From contig CAMFGQ010000017.1 in assembly GCA_945950065.1 (NCBI GenBank), positions 1 to 16,983 on the forward strand: a stretch of 16,983 bases of DNA. Direction: 5' to 3'. Source of the stretch: an uncultured Clostridia bacterium (GTDB lineage Bacteria; Bacillota; Clostridia; Peptostreptococcales; Acidaminobacteraceae). Below are positions 1 through 6,173 of this stretch, piece after piece; the first letter of the stretch is position 1; each line of letters opens with the position of its first letter. The position numbers were made by a program, and so were the translations under genes. Under the pieces are notes generated by a model. It did no database searches. It saw only the letters and a list, made by a program, of their open reading frames with translations, and had not been told where the DNA came from.

Positions 1-158
1 GTGAACTTACCTTCTTTGAAATGAAAAAGATTCCGGCCAAACACCAGCGTGGTACAGCCAAGACCTGGTTTGCTGGAGATCTCCATAGGGATGAAAATGG
101 TATTCTTACCATCAGCCTACAAGAATTTCTTCTGAATCCTGGGAGCTTAGATTTATAG
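1..158 (+). CDS. C-terminal fragment of unrecognised protein
   Basis: The third forward frame is open from the left edge (first full codon at base 3) to a TAG at 156-158 and gives 51 residues that end in LLNPGSLDL. The fragment is basic near its start (KKIPAKHQRGTAK) and then has an acidic, hydrophobic tail. No family is recognised and no catalytic motif is visible, so no function is given. A weak 5-bp hairpin overlaps the stop but has no T-run, so the end of the transcript is not clear. The coding call rests on the open frame and on protein-like composition over a short stretch. A chance open frame remains possible. Confidence 0.5.
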   Translation, partial: ELTFFEMKKIPAKHQRGTAKTWFAGDLHRDENGILTISLQEFLLNPGSLDL

Positions 159-313
159 CTCAGGCTATGCCATTCGACAAAAGTGGTAAAATGACCAGAA
201 AATGCAGATGGATCTCTTCCTTACTCTTCTTGTTAAATGCCTCCATCTAGAGTAAATTTTCATAGAGATTCACCACATAACATGGCCTTTTATACCTTTT
301 TTTCATTTTTTGC
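159..313. other. Non-coding AT-rich gap before the metN promoter
   Basis: No convincing reading frame was found on either strand. The last 25 bases are T-rich tracts just upstream of the -35 box at 314, which could act as an UP-like element (inference). A loose inverted repeat (AGATGGA at 206-212 and TCCATCT at 242-248) is present, but it is far apart and has no clear role. Confidence 0.5.
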
Positions 314-342
314 TTGACAAAGATCTTCTTCTGGACTAGAGT
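314..342 (+). promoter_or_regulatory. Sigma-A-type promoter of the T-box/metNIQ operon
   Basis: A perfect -35 box TTGACA (314-319) is followed 17 bases later by a -10 box TAGAGT (337-342). Transcription would start near 349, just ahead of the T-box stem I. The -10 box matches TATAAT at four of six positions, but spacing and position are ideal. Confidence 0.75.
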
Positions 343-348
343 AAGAGA

Positions 349-610
349 CAAATTCATCTTAGTTGCTATGAAGAGAAGAGTAGGAAGGAAGCCTTATCCT
401 AGAGAGTCTGGTCAGGTGAAAGCAGATATAAGGGCAATTCTGAAGATGGTCTTGGAGCGTTGGTGGCTGATAGGTAAGTCATCATGGGTGCGCCCACTAC
501 AGCGCCTCAGTATGTTGGTACTGGTAGAGGAAAGGGTCGTGAGGCTCTTTTAAAACAAGGTGGTAACACGTATACTACGTCCTTGCAATTTTTTGCAAGG
601 ATTTTTTATT
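349..610 (+). ncRNA. T-box riboswitch leader of the metNIQ operon
   Basis: T-box leaders sense uncharged tRNA and allow read-through of a downstream terminator. Landmarks appear in the expected order. They are AGTA of the specifier-loop S-turn (379-382), the AGAGAG bulge (401-406), GGTGAA of the distal loop (415-420), GGAGC just before the specifier (454-458) and GCTGA closing stem I. A stem II/III region with GCGCCC and AGCGCC follows. The T-box core AGGTGGTAACACG (558-570), with pairing partner TACGTCCTT (576-584), forms the antiterminator. It overlaps the 5' arm of a terminator at 581-607, so the two structures exclude each other. The codon that follows GGAGC lies within GTTGGTG (459-465). 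ATG, expected for methionine, is not seen there. The identity as a T-box is secure, but the amino acid sensed is not. Confidence 0.92.
581..607 (+). terminator. T-box-controlled intrinsic terminator
   Basis: A perfect 8-bp stem (CCTTGCAA at 581-588 with TTGCAAGG at 593-600) has a TTTT loop and is followed by a run of six T. Its 5' arm overlaps the antiterminator pairing strand, as T-box switches require. It ends 15 bases before the metN start codon. Confidence 0.9.
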
Positions 611-621
611 TGGAGAAAGAA

Positions 622-1587
622 ATGATTAAACTAAACCATGTCACCAAAATCTTCCCAGGAGGAGTCAAAGCACTTGATGATGTGACTCTTCATGTCGAAA
701 AAGGAAGCATCTATGGAATCGTAGGCCTAAGTGGGGCAGGGAAATCCACCCTGCTACGCTGCATCAATGGTCTTGAAGTACCCACTAGTGGTGAAGTTCT
801 TGTGGAAGAAAAGGAAGTCAATACTCTATCCAAGGTAGAACTCCAACAACTTCGTCGAAAGATCGGCATGCTCTTTCAAAACTTCAATCTGTTTTTAGCA
901 AGAGATGTCTATCACAACGTGGCCTATCCGCTGACTTTAGATAAGCTCCCTAAAAAAGAAATAAAACAGAAGGTCCTAGAAATCCTTGAGCTAGTGGGAC
1001 TAAGTGACAAAGTCCATGCCTATCCCTCTCAGCTCTCAGGTGGTCAAAAGCAACGGGTTGCTCTAGCAAGAGCTCTGGTCTCCTCCCCAAAAATTCTTTT
1101 ATTGGATGAGGCAACCTCTGCACTGGATCCTGAAACAGGTGAACGAATCCTAAAACTCATTGAAGAAATCAAAGATCAATTGGATCTCACCGTCGTTCTC
1201 ATTACCCATGACCTAAGCGTAGTCAAGAGCATCTGTACTGATGTAGCCATTCTGGGACATGGACAAGTACAAGACCAAGGAAGAATCGCCCACATGTTTC
1301 GCTCTTCCAGCCTTCGGGATTTACCCAGTGATCTAGTACTCCCGCAGGGAGTTCTTAAAAAAAGAGGCCTTGCACTGAGCTTCCATCATGCTACTGCCAC
1401 AGAACCCATCATCAGTCAATTGATACGGGAAGAACAGGTAGACATCAACATCTTGCTGGGAAAGATTGAATATATAGCTGGAGAGTCCATGGGATCTCTT
1501 GTGATCGAGGTAGAGTTTGAAGACGAAGAAAAAGTACGACGTTTCCTCAAAGAAAGGGGCGTAGAAGTGGAGGTATTTTATGGATAG
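622..1587 (+). CDS. metN: Methionine-family ABC importer ATP-binding protein MetN
   Basis: This is the ATPase subunit of a MetNIQ-type (MUT family) importer, which powers amino-acid uptake at the inner face of the membrane. The 321 residues show Walker A GLSGAGKST (35-43), Q-loop Gln86, signature LSGGQ (138-142), Walker B ILLLDE (158-163) and the H-loop His196. The C-terminal 70 or so residues fit the NIL domain, which in MetN binds methionine and inhibits transport (family knowledge). The start is the ATG at 622, preceded by GGAG at 612-615 with good spacing. A longer in-frame start at 484 would lie inside the T-box and is rejected. The gene overlaps metI by 8 nt and follows the T-box terminator directly, so its expression should depend on tRNA charging. 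The substrate is inferred from family and could differ from methionine. Confidence 0.93.
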   Translation: MIKLNHVTKIFPGGVKALDDVTLHVEKGSIYGIVGLSGAGKSTLLRCINGLEVPTSGEVLVEEKEVNTLSKVELQQLRRKIGMLFQNFNLFLARDVYHNVAYPLTLDKLPKKEIKQKVLEILELVGLSDKVHAYPSQLSGGQKQRVALARALVSSPKILLLDEATSALDPETGERILKLIEEIKDQLDLTVVLITHDLSVVKSICTDVAILGHGQVQDQGRIAHMFRSSSLRDLPSDLVLPQGVLKKRGLALSFHHATATEPIISQLIREEQVDINILLGKIEYIAGESMGSLVIEVEFEDEEKVRRFLKERGVEVEVFYG

Positions 1588-2227
1588 ATTGCTTGCTCTC
1601 CTCTTTCCATCACTCATTGAAACACTGGTTATGGTTGGTATTTCTTCTACCTTTTCACTGGTCTTTGGATTGCTGCTAGGAATGCTCCTGGTGGCTACAG
1701 GGAAAGGCGGAGTGGAAGAACGGCCTCTCCTCTACCAAATCCTAAGTCGAATCATTGATGCTGTACGCTCCATTCCCTTTATTGTCCTTCTCTTGTTTCT
1801 CTTCCCTGTTACCAAGTGGATCATGGGAACCAGCATAGGACTGAAAGCGGCACTAGTCCCTCTAATCGTTGCTGCCATACCCTTTTATGCAAGACTGAGC
1901 GAAGCGGCACTCCTGGATGTTCCACCAGGAATCAAGGAAGCTGCACTAAGTATGGGTGCCTCCAGTAGAGAAATCCTATTGGTAATGCTCTCCGAAGCAA
2001 AAGCACCTCTTCTACGTGCAGCAACCAATCTCATCATCAATCTCATCGGCTATTCTGCCATGGCCGGTGTTGTTGGCGCAGGAGGCCTAGGGGATTTGGC
2101 AATCCGCTATGGCCACCAGCGATATCAGTTTGACGTCATGCTTGCTACCGTCATTCTGCTGTATATTTTAGTCAGTTTACTGCAGCATCTCGGCTTTTCC
2201 ATTGCCAATGCTGTAGAAAGAAAGTGA
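1580..2227 (+). CDS. metI: Methionine-family ABC importer permease MetI
   Basis: This is the membrane permease of the MetNIQ-type importer. Its 215 residues are highly hydrophobic, with about five membrane segments, as is usual for MetI. The coupling (EAA) loop is visible as EAALSMGASSREILLVML in the second half, and typical MetI stretches occur (RSIPFIVLL, GTSIGLKAALVPL, GAGGLGDLAIRYG). The ATG at 1580 overlaps the end of metN (stop 1585-1587), and GTGGAGG just upstream serves as ribosome binding site, so the two are likely translationally coupled. The metQ gene starts 7 nt after its stop. Family assignment is firm, and the exact substrate follows the operon as a whole. Confidence 0.92.
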   Translation: MDRLLALLFPSLIETLVMVGISSTFSLVFGLLLGMLLVATGKGGVEERPLLYQILSRIIDAVRSIPFIVLLLFLFPVTKWIMGTSIGLKAALVPLIVAAIPFYARLSEAALLDVPPGIKEAALSMGASSREILLVMLSEAKAPLLRAATNLIINLIGYSAMAGVVGAGGLGDLAIRYGHQRYQFDVMLATVILLYILVSLLQHLGFSIANAVERK

Positions 2228-2234
2228 GGAAAAA

Positions 2235-3095
2235 ATGAAAAAATACATTACCCTAGGACTCATCCTGCTCCTGCTACTTGCTGGATGTGGAGCCAATGAA
2301 ACTCCAGCAACTACGGAAACCACTGAGGCTACAGAAGAAGTCACTGAAAAAGCGGAAGAAGCTACTTCAGAGGAAGTGAAAACACTGCGCATTGGTGCTT
2401 CACCCGTTCCCCATGCAGACATCTTAAAGGTCATTGAAGAAGATCTTCTCGAGAAGGGATATAAGCTTGAAATCGTTGAATTTACAGACTATGTCCTTCC
2501 TAATCTCTCTTTAGATGAAGGAGATCTAGAAGCAAACTTCTTCCAACATAAGCCCTATCTTGAGAACTTCAATGAAGAGCGTGGAACAAAGCTTGTCAGT
2601 GCAGGGGATGTACATGTTGAACCCATCGGTCTCTATTCAGCTAGTCTGAACTCCCTAGACGATGTAAAAGATGGGGATGTGGTTGCACTTCCAGGTGATG
2701 CTACCAATGGTGGAAGAAGTCTTCTCCTTCTTGAACAAGTAGGTCTCATTAAACTAAAAGAGGGTGTAGGCCTGACTGCCACGGTACAGGATGTTGAAGA
2801 AAATCCTAAAAACCTTTCTTTTAAAGAATTAGAAGCAGCTCAAATTCCACGTGCTCTTGATGATGTTGCCCTAGCAGCCATCAATACAAACTATGCACTT
2901 GCAGCTGAACTGGATCCTAAAGAAGCTCTAGCTACTGAGGAAGCCAAGGACAACCCCTATGCCAACGCTCTGGTTGTAAGAGAAGAGGATAAGGATGCTG
3001 AGTTTGTAAAGGTTCTGGTGGAACTTCTTCAGTCCGATAAAGTAAAAGAATTTATTGAAACGGAATACCAAGGAGCTATCCTGGCAGCCTTTTAA
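2235..3095 (+). CDS. metQ: Substrate-binding lipoprotein MetQ (NlpA family)
   Basis: This is the surface-anchored substrate receptor for the MetNIQ importer. Residues 1-17 are a lipoprotein signal (MKKYI, a leucine-rich core, then lipobox LAGC) with the lipidated Cys at position 18. A Thr/Glu-rich linker covers about residues 22-47 and would hold the binding domain off the membrane. The body has NlpA/MetQ signature stretches, among them PGDATNGGRSLLLLEQ, ELEAAQIPRALDD and AAINTNYAL. The last contains the Asn that lines the ligand pocket in MetQ proteins (family knowledge). Its 286 residues are normal for the family, and the start has AGGAAAA upstream. The pocket cannot be read well enough here to separate L-methionine from other ligands, such as the Gly-Met dipeptide bound by some NlpA relatives. 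Confidence 0.9.
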   Translation: MKKYITLGLILLLLLAGCGANETPATTETTEATEEVTEKAEEATSEEVKTLRIGASPVPHADILKVIEEDLLEKGYKLEIVEFTDYVLPNLSLDEGDLEANFFQHKPYLENFNEERGTKLVSAGDVHVEPIGLYSASLNSLDDVKDGDVVALPGDATNGGRSLLLLEQVGLIKLKEGVGLTATVQDVEENPKNLSFKELEAAQIPRALDDVALAAINTNYALAAELDPKEALATEEAKDNPYANALVVREEDKDAEFVKVLVELLQSDKVKEFIETEYQGAILAAF

Positions 3096-3106
3096 TTGTC
3101 AGAAAG

Positions 3107-3137
3107 TTGGCAACTAATGCTATCTAAGGGGTATAAT
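3107..3137 (+). promoter_or_regulatory. Possible promoter of the coiled-coil lipoprotein gene
   Basis: A perfect -10 box TATAAT lies at 3132-3137 and TTGGCA at 3107-3112, but the spacer is 19 bases, longer than ideal. The next gene starts at 3157, so the leader would be short yet still include the AAGGAGG at 3145-3151. This would give the lipoprotein its own transcription apart from the T-box-controlled operon. Confidence 0.45.
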
Positions 3138-3156
3138 GCAAAGCAAGGAGGATACT

Positions 3157-3825
3157 ATGAAAAAATCACTGATTATGATTTTAGTTGCATCCCTTCTTCT
3201 ACTGACATCCTGCGATAACGCAAACGCAGAAGTTGATGCCCTAAAAGCAGAGGTTGAATCTCTGAAAGAACAGCTCCAAAATGCAAATCTTAAAGAAGAA
3301 GCAAACGATGCTCTTGAAGCTGCCAAAAAAGAAATTGAAAAGTTAAAACAAGAACTAGTTGAAGCAAAAGAAGCCGTCCAAAAGGAACTAGAGGGTAAGG
3401 ATGATGACGACACTGCTCCAGCAGAACCTTCCTCAACACCTACCACAAGGCCTGATGATCCTGTTTCTGCTGATGAAGCAATGAAGATCCTAGAACCCTT
3501 AGGACTTCATCTTGAAAAGAAGGATAATCCTGAATTCCAAGGTGTCATCGCAAATAAACGCGGTCAAGCAGGAGATGTTTACTTCCTTTTCTATGCCAAG
3601 GCTCAAACAGAGGCCAAAGCTCTAGAACTCTTCCAAGAAAAGGTGAATGAAGAATCAGACTGGACGAAAGTGAAGGATGGAGACGACGACAAAATCTACA
3701 CCATTGAGCGTGGCGATGAATCCCTTTTAGCTGTTGTTGATGATGAAGCTTTCTTCTTTGGAAAAGCACAATCACTTGATCAGGTAAAAGATATTGCGAA
3801 AAGTCTAGGTGTTGATCTGGACTAG
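3157..3825 (+). CDS. Coiled-coil lipoprotein of unknown function
   Basis: The 222-residue product has a lipoprotein signal (MKKSLIMILV, hydrophobic core, lipobox LTSC) with the lipid-carrying Cys at 19. Residues 24-80 form a heptad-rich coiled coil (repeated VDALKAEVESLKEQL-like pattern). A flexible acidic Pro/Thr linker (about 81-105) follows, then a C-terminal domain of about 115 residues that looks globular and matches no family I know. It would sit on the outer face of the membrane. The ATG at 3157 has AAGGAGG five bases upstream. A possible in-frame ATG at 3136 lies inside the -10 box and is rejected. It follows metQ by 61 nt and is closed by a strong terminator. A functional link to the importer is possible but not shown. 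Confidence 0.8.
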   Translation: MKKSLIMILVASLLLLTSCDNANAEVDALKAEVESLKEQLQNANLKEEANDALEAAKKEIEKLKQELVEAKEAVQKELEGKDDDDTAPAEPSSTPTTRPDDPVSADEAMKILEPLGLHLEKKDNPEFQGVIANKRGQAGDVYFLFYAKAQTEAKALELFQEKVNEESDWTKVKDGDDDKIYTIERGDESLLAVVDDEAFFFGKAQSLDQVKDIAKSLGVDLD

Positions 3826-3849
3826 TTCATGAAGTGAATCGATGAATCA

Positions 3850-3899
3850 AAAAGGGATCATGGCCCGTAGTGGAGTCATGATCCCTTTTCGTTTTTTTT
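3850..3899. terminator. Intrinsic terminator, likely bidirectional
   Basis: A perfect 13-bp stem (3850-3862 with 3877-3889, core GGGATCATG/CATGATCCC) has a 14-base loop. It is followed on the plus strand by CG and a run of eight T. On the minus strand the stem is followed by a short T-run, so it may also end the convergent amidohydrolase transcript. Confidence 0.88.
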
Positions 3900-3918
3900 A
3901 TTCTTTATGGTGTTTGAT

Positions 3919-5070
3919 TTAGCCTTCTCTTCCATCATAGACGATGTTTCCATCTACCATGGTAAAGAGAACTTTACTATCTACTTGTAGAGGGTCTCCA
4001 TTCCAGAGGACCAGGTCAGCATCTTTTCCTATTTTGATGCTTCCTACTCGATCCTCTACACCAATAATCTCTGCTGGATGAATGGTAATGGCTTTTAGCG
4101 CTTCGTAGTGATCCATTCCCTCTCTCACACAAAACTGTGCGCAGAGATTAAGGTGCTCAAGAGGAATGACAGGATGGTCGGTCATGATGGCAACCTTCAC
4201 TCCAGCTTTTTGCAATTCTACAGCTGTTTTATAGGTTTTGTTGATCAGCTCGTACTTGCTGCGTTCACCAAAGCTTGGCCCAACAATACAGCTATAGCCT
4301 TCTTCTTTGAGTTCATCAGCAATCAGATGACCTTCTGTTACATGATCCAAAGTAAGGAGAAGGTCGAACTCTTTGGCGATGCGAATGGCAGTAAAGATGT
4401 CGTCAGCACGGTGGGCATGAGCCTTCACAGGGATTTCTTTGCGAAGCACAGGAAGAAGTGCTTCATTCTTAAAGTTATAATCAGGTTCGTTGTCTTGATC
4501 GTCCTTTTTCTCCATATAACTTTTTGCTTCATAGAGAGCTTCTCTTAATTCGGCAGCAATGGCCATACGGGTAGAGGGGGACTTGCTTTGATCGTGATAC
4601 ACTCTCTTTGGATTTTCACCAAATGCAATCTTCATGGCAACAGGATCTTTGATGATCATAGAATCAACCCTTTTTCCTGCTGTCTTTAGTGCCACAAAGC
4701 TACCACCGATGACATTGGCAGAGCCAGGTCCTGTAGCAACAGAGGTGACACCACCGCTACGTGCATCAGCAAAGGTACGATCCATAGGATTGATGGCATC
4801 AATGGCTCGCAGTTGGGGAGTAAGAGGTGAGGTCATTTCGTTACCATCACTCCCTTCAAAACCAATGGCATCTTCCCACATACCAAGATGACAGTGAGCA
4901 TCCATAAAGCCAGGAAGGAGAAGATTTCCCTCTCCATCAATCACTTCATCACCGTCTAGGTTTTCGCCAAGGGCAACTATTTTTCCGTCTTCAATTCCGA
5001 CATCAAGGTCTTCATAGACTTCTTTTGGGCCTTCCATGGTAAGGACTTTAACATTCTTAATGATTTTCAA
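3919..5070 (-). CDS. Imidazolonepropionase-like metal-dependent amidohydrolase
   Basis: This is a cytosolic amidohydrolase of the imidazolonepropionase-like group (COG1228 type), which hydrolyses cyclic amide or related C-N bonds with bound metal. The 383 residues show the metal-binding HxH at His59/His61 (DAHCHLG), further His at 218/220 (VKAHAHRADD) and 243 (TLDHVTEG), and the catalytic Asp298 (MTDHP). The C-terminal VGSIKIGKDADLVLWNGDP returns to the small beta domain. The stretch KIAFGENPKRVYHD is typical of this subgroup. The start is TTG at 5068-5070 with a perfect AGGAGG five bases away. That Shine-Dalgarno sequence overlaps the TAG stop of prfB, which suggests coupled translation. True substrate is unknown. 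The hut genes of histidine breakdown are not next to it, so a HutI role is unlikely. Confidence 0.85.
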   Translation of the reverse strand: MKIIKNVKVLTMEGPKEVYEDLDVGIEDGKIVALGENLDGDEVIDGEGNLLLPGFMDAHCHLGMWEDAIGFEGSDGNEMTSPLTPQLRAIDAINPMDRTFADARSGGVTSVATGPGSANVIGGSFVALKTAGKRVDSMIIKDPVAMKIAFGENPKRVYHDQSKSPSTRMAIAAELREALYEAKSYMEKKDDQDNEPDYNFKNEALLPVLRKEIPVKAHAHRADDIFTAIRIAKEFDLLLTLDHVTEGHLIADELKEEGYSCIVGPSFGERSKYELINKTYKTAVELQKAGVKVAIMTDHPVIPLEHLNLCAQFCVREGMDHYEALKAITIHPAEIIGVEDRVGSIKIGKDADLVLWNGDPLQVDSKVLFTMVDGNIVYDGREG

Positions 5071-5079
5071 CTTTTCCTC

Positions 5080-6172
5080 CTAGTTCCATTGTAAATACGC
5101 CTTAATAAAGGCTTCTATTTCACCATCCAGTACAGCACTGACATTGCCGGTCTCTTCACCGGTGCGATGATCCTTAACAAGACTGTAGGGATGGAGAACG
5201 TAGCTTCGAATCTGTGAGCCCCAAGCAATGTCCTTGGAGTCTCCTTTGAGTTCATTGAGTTTTTCTTTGTCTTCTCTTCTTTTTTTCTCAAGAAGTTTGC
5301 TTCGTAACATACGCATAGCAGTTTCACGATTGGAAATCTGGCTGCGTTCATTCTGACATTGTACGACGATACCCGTTGGTAAGTGAGTAATCCTCACCGC
5401 AGAGTCTGTGGTGTTGACATGTTGTCCTCCTGCACCACCAGAACGATAGGTATCAATCTTAAGTTCATCGTCACTGATTTGGATTTCTTCACCCTCATCT
5501 TCGATTTCGGGATAGACTTCCACAGACGCAAAGGAGGTTTGCCGTTTTCCTGATGAATTATAGGGTGAAATCCTCACCAAACGATGCACGCCATCTTCAC
5601 TTTTAAGTTTTCCATAGGCATAGTCTCCCTCTACAAGGAGGGTGGCATGCTTGATTCCCGCTGCTTCGTCATCCAAAAGAGAGATCACTTTTACACCAAA
5701 GTCTTGATCGCTCATATAGCGTCTGTACATGCGCAGAAGCATCTCTGCCCAGTCTTGGGCATCCAGTCCACCTGTACCAGCCTGAATGGAAAATACACAA
5801 GAGTTTCGATCATATTCTCCCGAGAGTAGCGTATCCACTTCCATCTCTTGGAGTTTACTTGTAAGATCTTCGATGTACTGTTTACTCTCTCTATTCAGTT
5901 CCTCGCCTAAGTCTAACATCTCACTGGTCAATTCACAGAGTTCAAAGAGTTCATCTACATCTTTGATTTCTTGTAATTGTTTTTCAAGGGACTTGTGTTC
6001 CCGTTGTACCTTTGCGCTTTCTTCAGGGACTGACCAAAAGTCCTCTTCCATCATAGCGAGATTGAGCTCTTTATGACGTTCCTCTACACTACTCGGGTCA
6101 AAGAGACTCCTTGATTTGAATCCATTTTTCTTGAAGTTCAGCTAGAGCATGTTTATATTGGTCTTTTTGCAT
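5080..6172 (-). CDS. prfB: Peptide chain release factor 2, with programmed +1 frameshift
   Basis: RF2 ends translation at UGA and UAA on the ribosome. The gene starts at ATG 6172 (GGGAGGAAT upstream) and runs 24 codons to an in-frame TGA at 6100-6098. The site reads AAGGAG, TCT, CTT TGA C, which is the classic RF2 autoregulatory shift. After the +1 slip, reading resumes at GAC (6099) and continues to TAG at 5080, giving 363 residues, the usual RF2 length. Visible parts are the helical N-terminal domain, the GGQ catalytic motif at about residues 248-250 (SGGAGGQHVNTTDSAVR) and the codon-recognition loop SPY at about 202-204 where SPF is the textbook form. It starts 1 nt after the secA stop, and this secA-prfB order is common in Firmicutes. 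Confidence 0.95.
6097..6110 (-). promoter_or_regulatory. RF2 recoding site (+1 frameshift signal)
   Basis: On the minus strand an internal Shine-Dalgarno-like AGGAG is followed by TCT, then CTT TGA C. Codon 24 (CTT, 6103-6101) slips to TTT-type pairing when the TGA at 6100-6098 is decoded slowly, so low RF2 raises RF2 synthesis. The 3-nt gap between AGGAG and the CTT codon matches the known optimum. Confidence 0.93.
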
Positions 6173-6173
6173 C

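Noticed and set aside
155..168. Small hairpin at the stop of the first partial gene
   Set aside because: It has only a 5-bp stem with no T-run and is too weak to call a terminator.
314..553. Open frame of 79 codons starting with TTG, overlapping the T-box
   Set aside because: It begins inside the -35 box and spans promoter and T-box elements, and no ribosome binding site is present. The structured RNA explains the sequence.
484..621. Longer N-terminus for metN
   Set aside because: These codons fall in the T-box and its terminator, and MetN proteins begin at the MIKLNHVTKIF position, which has its own GGAG.
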